A DNA stretch of 64,000 nt from Christensenella sp. UBA7703 (GTDB lineage Bacteria > Bacillota > Clostridia > Christensenellales > CAG-138). The DNA lies in contig DLGD01000009.1 of the NCBI GenBank assembly GCA_002482505.1, positions 30,445-94,444 on the forward strand, in the 5' to 3' direction. Positions 1 to 9,338 of the stretch are shown here, one piece after another. The position numbers were made by a program, and so were the translations under genes. The notes below the pieces were generated by a model that saw only the letters and a list, made by a program, of their open reading frames with translations, was not told where the DNA came from and made no database searches. Numbering within the stretch: the first letter of the stretch is position 1; each line of letters opens with the position of its first letter.

Positions 1-2223
1 AACATGAGCATCTACATCGACCCGGATGCATTGCTTGCCGGGAACCAAGCCTCCAGCGATCGCAGCGCGCCGATCTTTCCCGAATACGCGATGGATTGGG
101 TGATCAAGGAGTTGGACGCGTTTGACAAGCGCGATGGCGATCGCTTCACCATCACGGAAGAGAACAAGCAGATTTTGCGCGACATCTACCCTTACTGGAA
201 AGGGCGCACCTTGCAGGACAAGGGCTATGCCGCGTTTCCGGAGCGGGCGAGATTGTTCTATGACCTCGGCATCATCAAGACCGAGGGCAACATTACCTCG
301 GGAGATGCGCACATCGCGGTGGACTACGGCCGAATTCTGCGCGAAGGCCTCGCGGGCTATCGCGCGCGGGTGCTCGAGCAACAGGATACGCTGGAGCTTT
401 CCAACTTCGAAGACCTCAAGAAGAGCTATTTCTATCGCTCGATCCTGATCGTGCTGGACGCGGTCGAGGCGTTTTCGCTTCGCTATGCAGCGCTGGCGGA
501 GGAGCAGGCACAGACCGCGACGCCGGAGCGCGCAAAGGAACTGCTGGAGCTGGCACGTATCTGCCGCAAGGTGCCGATGCAGCCGGCAAGCAGCTTCCAC
601 GAGGCGCTGCAGAGTATCTGGCTGCTGCATGTCGTCCTCCAAATCGAAAGCAACGGGCATTCGCTCTCCTACGGGCGGATGGATCAATATGTCTACCCGT
701 TTTATGAAAAGAGCCGCGCAGAGGGCATGAGTGAGGAATTTGCAAGCGAACTGCTCGAAAACCTCTGGCTGCGCACCTTTACCATCAACAAGATTCGTTC
801 CTGGTCGCATACGCGCTTCTCCGCTGGCAGCCCGCTTTACCAGAACGTGACGGTCGGCGGGCAGACGGTGGATGGAAAAGACGCGGTGAACCCGCTGAGC
901 TATCTGATCTTGCGCTCCGTCGCGCGCTGCCATCTGCCGCAGCCGAACCTCACCGTTCGCTACCACAAGGGGCTGAGCGACGACTTCATGCAGGAATGCA
1001 TTCAGGTGATCCGCTGCGGATTCGGCATGCCCGCGTTCAACAGCGACGAGATCATTATTCCTTCGTTCCTCAACCTCGGCGTGAAGAAAGAGGACGCGTA
1101 TAACTACAGCGCAATCGGGTGTGTCGAGGTTGCGGTACCCGGCAAATGGGGCTACCGCTGCACGGGGATGAGCTTTCTGAATTTTCCGAAAACGCTGATG
1201 ATCGCGCTCAACGACGGCATCGATATCGACAGCGGCAAGCGCGTGTTTGAGGGAACGGGGCATTTCCTCGCAATGGAAAAATTTGATGACGTGATGAAAG
1301 CCTGGGACATCTTCGTGCGCGAGTTCTGCCGTCAGGCGGTGATTCTCGACTCCGCCGCCGACATGGTGCTCGAGCAAGAGGTGCCGGATATTCTCTGCTC
1401 CGCACTGACGGAGGATTGCATCGCCCGCGGCAAGCACCTCAAAGAAGGCGGTGCGGTCTATGATTTCATCAGCGATTTGCAGGTTGGCATCGCAAATCTT
1501 GGCGACTCCCTCGCCGCAATCAAAAAGACGGTCTACGAAGACAAGAGCGTGACCAGAGAAGAACTCTGGAACGCGCTTTTGACCGACTTCGCGGGTGAAC
1601 GCGGGGAAGAGATCCGCAAGCTCCTGCTTGCCGTACCCAAGTTCGGCAATGACGACGACTACGTGGACAGCCTCGTGGTGGAAGGCTACGACAGCTACAT
1701 CGACGAGCTGAAAAAGTATAAAAACACGCGCTACGGGCGCGGGCCGATCGGCGGTTGCTACTATGCGGGCACAAGCTCCATCTCCGCCAACGTGCCGCAA
1801 GGCGCGGGCACCTGCGCGACTCCAGACGGGCGGCACAAAGGTGACCCTCTGGCGGAAGGCTGCTCGCCCACGCACGCGGCGGATGTCAACGGACCCACCA
1901 GCGTGTTCAAGAGCGTGAGCAAACTCCACACGGATAAGATCACCGGCGGCGTGTTGCTCAACCAAAAGGTTGCGCCGAGCATGCTCGAAAAACCGCGCGA
2001 CCGACAGAAGCTCCTGTTCCTGCTGCGTACGTTCTTCAACACGCTCAAGGGGTTTCATGTGCAGTATAATGTCGTCTCCAGAGAGACGATGCTGGACGCA
2101 CAGGTTCACCCGGAGAACCATAAGGATTTGATCGTGCGCGTTGCGGGCTATTCCGCGTTTTTCAACGTACTTTCGCGCCAGACGCAGGACGACATCATCG
2201 CCAGAACCGAGCAGGTGCTGTAA
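1..2223 (+). CDS. Glycyl radical enzyme (PFL-like dehydratase/lyase), 5' end cut by window edge
   Basis: Glycyl radical enzymes use a protein glycyl radical to make a cysteine thiyl radical that starts substrate chemistry, usually in the cytoplasm under anoxia. Counting from the Met codon at base 4, the active-site loop GCVEV puts Cys at residue 373 and Glu two residues later. The C-terminal radical loop RVAGYSAFF puts Gly at 715. Cys-x-Glu is the pattern of the glycerol/diol dehydratase and C-N or C-O lyase branch, not of pyruvate formate-lyase (Cys-Cys). The visible protein starts where the second GRE in this window is already about 60 residues in (its ...GELIVGN... segment), and the frame is open to base 1. 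The Met at base 4 is therefore probably internal and about 60 residues are missing upstream. Family confidence is high; the substrate is unknown. Confidence 0.9.
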   Translation, partial: NMSIYIDPDALLAGNQASSDRSAPIFPEYAMDWVIKELDAFDKRDGDRFTITEENKQILRDIYPYWKGRTLQDKGYAAFPERARLFYDLGIIKTEGNITSGDAHIAVDYGRILREGLAGYRARVLEQQDTLELSNFEDLKKSYFYRSILIVLDAVEAFSLRYAALAEEQAQTATPERAKELLELARICRKVPMQPASSFHEALQSIWLLHVVLQIESNGHSLSYGRMDQYVYPFYEKSRAEGMSEEFASELLENLWLRTFTINKIRSWSHTRFSAGSPLYQNVTVGGQTVDGKDAVNPLSYLILRSVARCHLPQPNLTVRYHKGLSDDFMQECIQVIRCGFGMPAFNSDEIIIPSFLNLGVKKEDAYNYSAIGCVEVAVPGKWGYRCTGMSFLNFPKTLMIALNDGIDIDSGKRVFEGTGHFLAMEKFDDVMKAWDIFVREFCRQAVILDSAADMVLEQEVPDILCSALTEDCIARGKHLKEGGAVYDFISDLQVGIANLGDSLAAIKKTVYEDKSVTREELWNALLTDFAGERGEEIRKLLLAVPKFGNDDDYVDSLVVEGYDSYIDELKKYKNTRYGRGPIGGCYYAGTSSISANVPQGAGTCATPDGRHKGDPLAEGCSPTHAADVNGPTSVFKSVSKLHTDKITGGVLLNQKVAPSMLEKPRDRQKLLFLLRTFFNTLKGFHVQYNVVSRETMLDAQVHPENHKDLIVRVAGYSAFFNVLSRQTQDDIIARTEQVL

Positions 2224-2251
2224 ATAAAACGCATTCGCTTTTCAGAACCGC

Positions 2252-2280
2252 TTCACATGGCTTTCGCCTGCTGTTATAAT
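2252..2280 (+). promoter_or_regulatory. Sigma-70/SigA promoter for the DeoR regulator
   Basis: TTCACA (2252-2257) and a perfect TATAAT (2275-2280) are separated by 17 bases. The match is 5/6 and 6/6 to consensus. It sits between the GRE stop and the DeoR start, so the regulator can be transcribed on its own. Confidence 0.75.
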
Positions 2281-2350
2281 AGTGGCGCAGATTCGTTTCA
2301 AATGATCGGCCAGAGTCTGCATTATGAAACAAAATGACGGGAGTTATGAA

Positions 2351-3094
2351 ATGAATCAGCGCTGTCTGACGATACTCGACCTGCTCAACCGCGAAGAAAC
2401 GCTGGATGTCAACGATCTGGCTCAGCGGCTGAATGTCTCCGCCGTGACGGTGCGAAAAGACCTCGCTGTGCTCGAAAACAAGGGGCTGCTGCTTCGTCAG
2501 CACGGTTGCGCCATGCGTGTTTCCCCAAACGACGTTGGCTATCGCATGACGTTTGACTATGAGGTGAAACGAAGAATCGCGCGGCGGGCGGCGGACATGG
2601 TCGGCAGCGGCGAAGCGGTCATGATCGAATCCGGCTCCACCTGCGCGATGCTGGCCGAAGAACTCGTGCGCAAAAAGCGGGATGTGACCATCATCACGAA
2701 TTCCGCATTCATTGCGGGCTATGTGCGCTCCATCCCCGGCGCGCGCGTGGTGCTGCTCGGCGGCACGTATGACCCAGACGCGCAGGTGATGAGCGGTCCG
2801 CTCGTCGGCAAATGCGCGGAGGAGTTCTATGTTGATAAATTCTTCATCGGCACCGACGGATATGACCCCAACCAGGGATTTTCCAACGTGGACATGCTCC
2901 GCGCGGAGGCCGTTCGCGCCATGGCGGCGCGCGCGGACAAGCGCATCATCCTCACCGATGTATCGAAATTCAACAAGCGCGGCGTGGTGCAGCTTATGCC
3001 CGCGCGGCAGGTGACGCATGTGATTACCGACGCGGTGCCGGACAACTGCCGCCTATCTCTGGAGGAGAGCGGCGTGGAGATTATCCTCACGTAA
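2351..3094 (+). CDS. DeoR-family transcriptional regulator
   Basis: This is a 247-residue cytoplasmic repressor-type protein. The N-terminus is a DeoR winged helix-turn-helix (LDLLNREETLDVNDLAQRL, then VSAVTVRKDLAVLENKGLL). The rest matches the DeoRC sensor domain, with the typical Gly-rich phosphate-binding stretch (IESGSTCAMLAEEL), TIITNS and the closing segment around LLGGTYDP. DeoR sensors usually bind a phosphorylated sugar intermediate. I chose the ATG at 2351 because GGGAG (2339-2343) lies 7 bases upstream; an in-frame ATG at 2324 has no such site. The gene lies between two glycyl radical enzymes, so it probably controls this catabolic locus and may sense a phosphorylated intermediate (inference). 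Confidence 0.9.
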   Translation: MNQRCLTILDLLNREETLDVNDLAQRLNVSAVTVRKDLAVLENKGLLLRQHGCAMRVSPNDVGYRMTFDYEVKRRIARRAADMVGSGEAVMIESGSTCAMLAEELVRKKRDVTIITNSAFIAGYVRSIPGARVVLLGGTYDPDAQVMSGPLVGKCAEEFYVDKFFIGTDGYDPNQGFSNVDMLRAEAVRAMAARADKRIILTDVSKFNKRGVVQLMPARQVTHVITDAVPDNCRLSLEESGVEIILT

Positions 3095-3100
3095 CGCATC

Positions 3101-3129
3101 AGAACGGGGGACAGCCTCCGTTCTTTTTT
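3101..3129 (+). terminator. Rho-independent terminator after deoR-type gene
   Basis: AGAACGG (3101-3107) pairs with CCGTTCT (3118-3124), with further G-C pairs inside, and is followed directly by a run of T. It closes the regulator transcript seven bases after the stop codon. Confidence 0.85.
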
Positions 3130-3159
3130 CTTACGGCGGGCGATGAAGGAGAGAGTGCA

Positions 3160-3969
3160 TTGGCGGACTTCTTTGCAAACGGATATGAAGGCTTTTGCGC
3201 GGCTGTGGATGCTTCCGAAACGCCGGTGCTGTTTTGCGAACGCTTTGACGAGCGCAGCAGCATCTGGAATTTTAACGAGCACTGCCACAACTGCATCGAA
3301 CTGATCTATTTTCTCTATGGGAATGCCCGCGTGATTACGGGAGGAACGAGCGTACAGGCTTCGTTTTACGACATGATCGTTTACCCGCAAGGAAAGCTGC
3401 ACACGGAAAGCCTCCAATTTGACCATCATCAGGAGATCATCTGCATCTGGGTGGATATCCCCGGACTGGAGCTTGATGATATCATGCGCATTCAGGATAA
3501 GGATGCGCGATTGAAGTGGCTCATGGAGACCATCCACGCGGAATACAAGAGTCAAACGCCCAATACGGCACTGATCGACCATTTTGTGAAGAGCGTTGTG
3601 CTGATGATTGGTCACTGCTACCTCGAAAAGCAGACACAGAGCGACATGATTAGCCGCGTGATCCTCTATATGCAGGATCACCTGACCGAGAGCATTAGCG
3701 TTCAGCAGCTCGCGGACATGGTCTATGTCAGCAAATCTTATCTCAGCCGCGCGTTCAAGCAAAAGACGGGGCTTTCGCTGATGGAATACCTCAACTCTCT
3801 GCGCATGGAAGCGGCAAAGGCGCTGCTTGCGGCAAGCAACATGAACACGGATGAGATTGCTTGCCGTACAGGCTATCACTCCGCGAAGTTCTTTTATCGG
3901 GCGTTTCGCGCATATACAGGCATGTCTACACGGGAATACCGTAAAAACGGGAGTGAAAACAGGATATAG
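3160..3969 (+). CDS. AraC-family transcriptional regulator
   Basis: This 269-residue protein has an N-terminal cupin-like sensing domain (roughly residues 1-150, with EHCHNCIELIYFLYG typical of AraC cupins). A C-terminal double helix-turn-helix follows (about 165-265: VQQLADMVYVSKSYLSRAFK, then the second HTH with EIACRTGYHSAKFFYRAF and the end signature). The start is TTG at 3160, supported by AAGGAG at 3146-3151, 8 bases upstream; no ATG fits as well. AraC proteins of this build usually activate sugar or polyol genes on ligand binding. It sits upstream of the second GRE operon and is likely its activator (inference). It has its own terminator on both sides. Confidence 0.9.
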   Translation: MADFFANGYEGFCAAVDASETPVLFCERFDERSSIWNFNEHCHNCIELIYFLYGNARVITGGTSVQASFYDMIVYPQGKLHTESLQFDHHQEIICIWVDIPGLELDDIMRIQDKDARLKWLMETIHAEYKSQTPNTALIDHFVKSVVLMIGHCYLEKQTQSDMISRVILYMQDHLTESISVQQLADMVYVSKSYLSRAFKQKTGLSLMEYLNSLRMEAAKALLAASNMNTDEIACRTGYHSAKFFYRAFRAYTGMSTREYRKNGSENRI

Positions 3970-4000
3970 GGTTCACGATTGTGCACGTTTCAAGCACGCA

Positions 4001-4025
4001 AAACGGTTTTAGGACCGTTTTTTTT
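4001..4025 (+). terminator. Rho-independent terminator after araC-type gene
   Basis: AAACGGT (4001-4007) and ACCGTTT (4014-4020) form a stem with a six-base loop, followed by TTTTT. It separates the regulator from the GRE operon. Confidence 0.85.
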
Positions 4026-4054
4026 GTGGTAGCATTCTTATAGAAACAAGCAGA

Positions 4055-4091
4055 TTCGTTCTATTCATCGAAAGATCAATTTCGTTCGAAA
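4055..4091. promoter_or_regulatory. Candidate operator: TTCGTT repeats and TTTCG-N2-CGAAA palindrome
   Basis: TTCGTT occurs at 4055-4060 and again at 4081-4086. The second copy lies inside a perfect interrupted palindrome, TTTCG (4080-4084) and CGAAA (4087-4091). A further CGAAA is at 4069-4073. TTCGTT also occurs at 2292-2297, just after the deoR promoter. Repeated short motifs in front of both units fit a shared binding site for the DeoR or AraC protein. The motif is short and could recur by chance. Confidence 0.4.
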
Positions 4092-4178
4092 CATTACTAC
4101 GATTCAAACACATAAAATTCAACATCGAAGATAAAATAGTAACCATTTTCACCCGACCAAACAACAAGGGATAAAATC

Positions 4179-6533
4179 ATGAAAACCAAGCTCGATCAGC
4201 TACCACTGAGCAATCGTGTTCAGTCGCTCAAACAAGTGATGTTTTCCGAGGAACGGTTTGCGTCTGTGGAACAGGCGAAGATCGTGACCGATGTGTATCG
4301 CGCGCACGGCGATCTGCCGCGCAACATTCTCCGCGCGCTGGCGCTCAAGGAAGCGCTTGCCCGCATCGAAATCCGGATCACGGAAGGAGAGCTCATCGTC
4401 GGCAACCGCACCACGGGGGTGCGCTCGGGTGTGATCTTTCCGGAGTCGGGGTTGAGCTGGGTGGATCGCGAGATTGAGACCTTGCCGTCGCGCCCGCAGG
4501 ACCCGTTCGGGATTCGGCAAGAGGATATCAAAGCGTTTCACGAGGAGATTTTTCCGTTCTGGAAGGGCAAGACGCTCGAAGACATTCTCGACGAGCGCAT
4601 TGGCGGCGAGATGCGCGCCATCGGCAAGGTTGCCAAGATCAACCAAACCGACCACGCGCAGGGGCACATCTGCCCGAATACCGCGCGCTGGCTGAAATTC
4701 GGCCCCAGCGGATTGATGGAAGAAGCGAAAGCCGAACAAGCCAGACAGCCGGAGAACGCCGCGTTTTACGAAGGGCTGATCCTCTCTCTCGAGGGGGCTT
4801 GCCTGTTCATGCGCCGCTATGCCGTGCTTGCGCGCGAAATGGCGGCAACATCTGCCCGCAAAGAGGAGCTGCTGGAGATTGCCCGCGTGTGCGACGCGCT
4901 GAGCCAGCGCGCGCCGGAGACCTTCCGTGAAGCGGTGCAGGCGTGCTGGTTTCTGTATGTCATTCTCCAGATGGAGAGCAACGCCTCCTCGTTTTCGCCC
5001 GGGAGGATGGATCAATACCTCTACCCGTATTACGAAAGAGATCTCGCTTCCGGCGTTCTGACGCACGAATCCGCGCTGGAACTGATCGAATGCCTGTTCC
5101 TTAAGTTCAACCAGATCGTCTATCTGCGCAGCAGCGGCAGCGCAAAATACTTCGCGGGATTCCCGATTGGCTTCAACGTTGCCATCGGCGGGCAGGACGA
5201 AGCGGGAATATCGGCGGAGAACGAACTCACGTTCCTCTTCCTCCGCGCACAGGAGCACCTGCTCTTGCCGCAGCCGAACCTCTCAGCCCGCGTGTTTTCG
5301 GGCTCGAGCGAGCGGTTTTTGACCCGCTGCTCGGAAGTTGTCGGCAAGGGCAGCGGCATGCCGCAGTTTTTCAACGACGAAGCGGTGATTCCCGCGCTTA
5401 AAGGCAAGGGCATTTCCGACGAGGACGCGAGGAATTATGCCATCGTCGGCTGCGTGGAGCTCACCACGATGGGCAACAACCTCGGCTGGAGTGATGCCGC
5501 GATGTTCAACCTCGTCAAGGCGCTGGAACTCGCGCTCAACGACGGCGTCTGCACGCTCACGGGCAAACAGATGGGTGCGCATACGGGCACGCTGAAAGAC
5601 TTTGCCAACTATGAAGATGTGATCGCCGCGCTGAACACGCAGATCGATTTCTTTTTTGAGCGGATGATTCGCTGCTGCGAAGTGGTGGAACGAGCGCACG
5701 CGGAACTGCTACCGTCTCCATTTCTCTCCTGCGTGGTTGACGACTGCATGAAGGCCGGTATCGACGTGACCGCAGGCGGCGCGCACTATAACCTCTCCGG
5801 CATTCAGGCGATTCAGTGCGCCAATATTGCCGACAGCCTCGCCACGCTCAAGACGCTGGTCTATGATGAAAAGCTTGTTGACCGTGCCCAGCTACATGCG
5901 GCTTTGGTCAACAACTATGAAAACGCGGAGCTGCTCCGCCTGCGGATGCTCAACAAAGCGCCGAAGTACGGCAACGATATTGAATGGGTGGACGCCATCG
6001 CCTTTGACTGGGCGAGGGACTTTGCCGAGCGGCTGACAAGGTTTACCAACGTGCGGGGTGGTCCGTATCAGATGGGGCTCTATACCGTCTCTGCGCATGT
6101 GCCGATGGGGCAAAACGTTGGCGCAACGCCGGACGGCAGGCTTGCAAAAGAACCGCTTGCAGATGGCGGCATGTCTCCCGTCTACGGGCGGGACGCAAAA
6201 GGGCCCACGGCGGTGCTCAAGAGTGTATCCCGCGTCAAGAGCGAATACGGCAGCAACGGCACACTCCTGAACATGAAGTTTTTGCCGAGTCTATTTAAAA
6301 CCGAGCTGGGCGTGTCGAAATTTGTGCGGCTCTTGCGGGCGTTTATCGAACTCAAAATCATCCATGTGCAGTTCAACGTGGTCAATCGGGACGATCTGCT
6401 CGCGGCGCAGAAGCAGCCGGAGTTGTATAAGAGCCTGACGATCCGCGTGGCGGGGTATACGGCATATTTTACGGAACTGGCGCCGGATCTCCAGCGGGAG
6501 ATCATCGAACGCACGGAATTTGCGGACATATGA
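4179..6533 (+). CDS. Glycyl radical enzyme (PFL-like dehydratase/lyase)
   Basis: This complete 784-residue enzyme has the usual length for the glycerol-dehydratase-like branch. Key residues are Cys425 and Glu427 in GCVEL and the radical-carrying Gly759 in RVAGYTAYF. The Cys-x-Glu pair points to radical-based elimination (dehydration or lyase chemistry) rather than pyruvate cleavage. The residue after Glu is Leu, where most characterised dehydratases have Pro, so the substrate pocket may differ (inference). The start ATG has AAGGG eight bases upstream. The activase gene follows within 50 bases and must supply the radical. It is clearly a paralogue of the partial GRE at the window start, but differs widely around the active site (GCVEL-TTMG against GCVEV-AVPG), so the two may act on different substrates. 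Confidence 0.93.
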   Translation: MKTKLDQLPLSNRVQSLKQVMFSEERFASVEQAKIVTDVYRAHGDLPRNILRALALKEALARIEIRITEGELIVGNRTTGVRSGVIFPESGLSWVDREIETLPSRPQDPFGIRQEDIKAFHEEIFPFWKGKTLEDILDERIGGEMRAIGKVAKINQTDHAQGHICPNTARWLKFGPSGLMEEAKAEQARQPENAAFYEGLILSLEGACLFMRRYAVLAREMAATSARKEELLEIARVCDALSQRAPETFREAVQACWFLYVILQMESNASSFSPGRMDQYLYPYYERDLASGVLTHESALELIECLFLKFNQIVYLRSSGSAKYFAGFPIGFNVAIGGQDEAGISAENELTFLFLRAQEHLLLPQPNLSARVFSGSSERFLTRCSEVVGKGSGMPQFFNDEAVIPALKGKGISDEDARNYAIVGCVELTTMGNNLGWSDAAMFNLVKALELALNDGVCTLTGKQMGAHTGTLKDFANYEDVIAALNTQIDFFFERMIRCCEVVERAHAELLPSPFLSCVVDDCMKAGIDVTAGGAHYNLSGIQAIQCANIADSLATLKTLVYDEKLVDRAQLHAALVNNYENAELLRLRMLNKAPKYGNDIEWVDAIAFDWARDFAERLTRFTNVRGGPYQMGLYTVSAHVPMGQNVGATPDGRLAKEPLADGGMSPVYGRDAKGPTAVLKSVSRVKSEYGSNGTLLNMKFLPSLFKTELGVSKFVRLLRAFIELKIIHVQFNVVNRDDLLAAQKQPELYKSLTIRVAGYTAYFTELAPDLQREIIERTEFADI

Positions 6534-6582
6534 CCACCGCGACAGTGTTGAGGACCAAACAAAATACGATAGGCAAGTGCGT

Positions 6583-7479
6583 ATGATCACAGCAAATGTG
6601 TTCGATATCAAACGATTTTCGATCAACGATGGGGACGGAATCCGCACGACGATCTTCCTAAAAGGCTGCCCGCTTGCGTGCAAATGGTGCCAGAATCCCG
6701 AAGGGCTGATCCCCGAAATCCGACTCTGGTACGCAAAGAACATCTGCGTCGCCTGCAAAAGCTGCATCGCAAGCTGCGAGACGGGCGCACTCAAATGGGA
6801 TGAGCGCGGTGTTGCAATCGATCACGACGCCTGCACGCGCTGCGGCAGATGCGTCGTCGCGTGCCCGACCGGGGCAATCCGGTTTGACGCGCGGGAGATG
6901 TCGATCGAAGAAGCACTGCAAGAGATTGAAAAAGACCGCCCGTTTTACGGAACCGACGGCGGCGTGACCCTCTCCGGCGGTGAAAGCATGGCTAGCCCTG
7001 CCTTTTCCCTCAGCATCCTTCGTGCCTGCCGCGAGCGCGGCACCAATGCACAGATCGAAACCAGCCTCTACGCGCGGCCGGAGACGGTGGATGCGTTTGC
7101 CGAGGTGGCGGATCGCATCATCGCGGACATCAAGCTGATCGACCCCGCGCGGCACTTTTTAGCGACAGGTGTAGACAACACGCTGATTCTAAGCAACATC
7201 CGCCATCTGGCGGAGAAGGGCACAAAGTTGCTGATTCGTGTGCCGCTGATTCCGGGATTTACGGACGATGAAGAGAACATCCGCGGGATTGCGAAATTCG
7301 TAGCCTCTCTGGGACGCGAAATTCCCGTGGAATTGCTCAACTTTAACCCCATGTGCCGGGAAAAGTATGAATCTTTGCGGCAACGATACGAGTTTGACCC
7401 CGACCAGCGTGAGATTGAGCAGGAACGCGTGGATGCGCTGAAACGGATTTTGAGCGATTACGGTGTGATTGCGCTTTAA
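6583..7479 (+). CDS. Glycyl radical enzyme activating enzyme (radical SAM)
   Basis: This 298-residue activase uses S-adenosylmethionine and a [4Fe-4S] cluster to abstract hydrogen from the target glycine of its partner GRE. The radical-SAM motif C-x3-C-x2-C is at CPLACKWC near the N-terminus. Two ferredoxin-type cluster motifs follow (CVACKSCIASC and CTRCGRCVVACP), as in activases of the dehydratase branch (the short pyruvate formate-lyase activase lacks them). GVTLSGGE is the conserved SAM-contact segment. I take ATG 6583; a longer frame from TTG 6520 overlaps the GRE stop but gives an N-terminal extension without family similarity. It lies directly downstream of the second GRE and may also serve the first one. 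Confidence 0.93.
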   Translation: MITANVFDIKRFSINDGDGIRTTIFLKGCPLACKWCQNPEGLIPEIRLWYAKNICVACKSCIASCETGALKWDERGVAIDHDACTRCGRCVVACPTGAIRFDAREMSIEEALQEIEKDRPFYGTDGGVTLSGGESMASPAFSLSILRACRERGTNAQIETSLYARPETVDAFAEVADRIIADIKLIDPARHFLATGVDNTLILSNIRHLAEKGTKLLIRVPLIPGFTDDEENIRGIAKFVASLGREIPVELLNFNPMCREKYESLRQRYEFDPDQREIEQERVDALKRILSDYGVIAL

Positions 7480-7531
7480 ATTAAAAACTTCAATCAGAGT
7501 GATCTGATGGTATACCGGGATGGATGGAAGA

Positions 7532-9295
7532 ATGAACGCAAGAGTGCAGGAGTTTCTGAACCAGGCCGCGCGCGGCGAAACAGTGTATTTACCGGACGTG
7601 CGCCGCACGTTTTCCAAAGCGGAATGCAGCATCTTTTGCGATCTTACCCTTGCTGTCGGCGGTGTCAGACGCTGGGAAATCCGCGTTCCTGCCGTGCAGG
7701 ACGAAGCAGAACTCCGGTTCGTCCGTGAATATTTTTACGCAACGCTCTACAACATTCTCTCGACGTTTGGCGGCGCGCGCATGACGCTCTCGTTCGCAAA
7801 AGGAGATGCTTTCTCTAGGGCGCTTTGTGAAACACTCGACGACGTGTTTCAGGTGCATCTTCCAACGAACAAGCGCAGCGGCTACGGCAAGTGCCTGAAC
7901 GTGACCGACCGCATCAACGCGGCAACGGGCAAACCGCCGTTTTCGTTCGCGCTCACGCAGGAACCGTTGCCTGCGCTGCCCGCCGAAACGGCGAAGCATT
8001 CCGACGCGGTGCATGCCTGTCGCACGGCGGTTGAGAAGACAAAATCTTCTACAATCTGTGGCATCGACATCGGCGGGACGGACATCAAGGTGGTCGGCAT
8101 CTCCGGCGGGAAGATTGCCGCAGTGAAAGAATATGACTGGTTCCCTGCGGAGATGGCGCGGGTGGAGCAGGTGGTTGAACCGATTTTGCTGATGGCGCGG
8201 GTGGTGCGCGCGGCAATGTCTCTGCCCAGCACGCCGGAAGCGGCCGCACTCAAGGAGCAAATGCTCAAAAAAGGCGTCTCCGATGAAGCGATGCAGAGCG
8301 CGGTGGACACATGCCGGACGATCTATGGCGAAGCGCCGCTTCTTGACGGAATTGGCGTATGCTTCCCGGATGTGGTGATTGACGACCGGATCGTCGGTGG
8401 CGAAACCTATAAAACACGCGGCATCCGCAACGCCTCGGTGGACTATGAAACCGAATTTCGCAAGCTTTCTTCGCTCCAGACTCTGCTGCTTGCGCAATGC
8501 AACCCCCACGGCAAGGTGCATCTTTCCAACGACGGCTCTCTTGCCGCATACACGGCGGCGGTAGAGCTCGCGCATTCCGCGGACGCGGATAGCGTCGTTT
8601 CCGGTGTGTTTGCCCATACGCTCGGCACCGAGCTTGGCACGGGCTGGATTGACGAGACGGGCGAGATTCCGCAGATTCCGCTGGAAATGTACAACTGCAT
8701 CATCGATCTTGGCAATCAACCTGCGCGCGCCTATTACGAACTCGACGCGCGGAGTGTGAATAACTTCAACACCGGGCTTTCCGGCACGCTGCAGAAGTAT
8801 TGCAGCCAGAGCGGCGCGTACCGCCTTGCGCTTCGCATCTTTGAAGAGAAAGCACCTGCGCGCTATGCGGAACTCTTCGACAAAGGTTTTTTGGAGCAGC
8901 AGGGTGGCGGCGTGTTCGTCCGCCAAACGCCGAACGATATGCGAAAGCCGCTCTTGGAACACCTGATGCGGCTTGCATCCGAAGGCGACGCGGCAGCGGA
9001 GGAAATCTTCCGCGAAATCGGCGAATACCTCGCGGTTACGTTTGAGGAGAGCGAATGGATGCTTGCCCCCAAGAGCCGCGAGAGGATTCTCTTTGGCCGA
9101 TTTGTCAAGCACAAGCGCTGCTTTGAACTGATGCAGGAAGGCGCAAGCGCGCGTAACAACGTGCGGTTTGTCGCCGGCGATGGAACGCTTGCATTCACGC
9201 CCGTGATGTTGGAGCTGAAAAACGATCCTGTCCACACGGTTGCGCAGTTTGGTCAGGCGGTTGGCGCGGCGTATTTTGCGGCATCACAACTTTAA
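7532..9295 (+). CDS. ROK-like/ASKHA sugar-kinase-fold protein with extra N-terminal domain
   Basis: The protein has about 587 residues. From about residue 175 it has an ASKHA ATPase phosphate loop (CGIDIGGTDIKVVGI), a second phosphate-type segment with HLSNDGSLAAYTAA, and an adenosine-side region (HTLGTELGTGWID), as in ROK kinases. The ROK zinc motif C-x-C-G-x2-G-C is not seen. The first ~170 residues do not resemble any domain I recognise and precede the catalytic fold. ATG 7532 is preferred over ATG 7520 because a GGA lies 7 bases upstream. In this operon, between the GRE activase and an AroE-like dehydrogenase, a sugar- or polyol-phosphorylating role is plausible and could supply the DeoR ligand. 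It could instead be a regulator or a BadF-like activator ATPase. Confidence 0.65.
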   Translation: MNARVQEFLNQAARGETVYLPDVRRTFSKAECSIFCDLTLAVGGVRRWEIRVPAVQDEAELRFVREYFYATLYNILSTFGGARMTLSFAKGDAFSRALCETLDDVFQVHLPTNKRSGYGKCLNVTDRINAATGKPPFSFALTQEPLPALPAETAKHSDAVHACRTAVEKTKSSTICGIDIGGTDIKVVGISGGKIAAVKEYDWFPAEMARVEQVVEPILLMARVVRAAMSLPSTPEAAALKEQMLKKGVSDEAMQSAVDTCRTIYGEAPLLDGIGVCFPDVVIDDRIVGGETYKTRGIRNASVDYETEFRKLSSLQTLLLAQCNPHGKVHLSNDGSLAAYTAAVELAHSADADSVVSGVFAHTLGTELGTGWIDETGEIPQIPLEMYNCIIDLGNQPARAYYELDARSVNNFNTGLSGTLQKYCSQSGAYRLALRIFEEKAPARYAELFDKGFLEQQGGGVFVRQTPNDMRKPLLEHLMRLASEGDAAAEEIFREIGEYLAVTFEESEWMLAPKSRERILFGRFVKHKRCFELMQEGASARNNVRFVAGDGTLAFTPVMLELKNDPVHTVAQFGQAVGAAYFAASQL

Positions 9296-9338
9296 AAAAG
9301 CAAACAGACCACATCGGAATCGACGGAGGGAATCGAAT

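Noticed and set aside
4..6. ATG at base 4 as the true start of the first GRE
   Set aside because: Alignment by eye to the second GRE shows about 60 residues missing; the frame is open to base 1, so this is an internal Met.
6520..6582. TTG start of the activase overlapping the GRE stop
   Set aside because: The extra 21 residues lack family similarity; ATG 6583 gives the usual activase start.
7589..9235. 548-codon reverse-strand frame over the kinase-like gene
   Set aside because: It is rich in Arg, His and Ala, as expected from antisense reading of a GC-rich gene, and has no start signal. The forward gene has clear family motifs.
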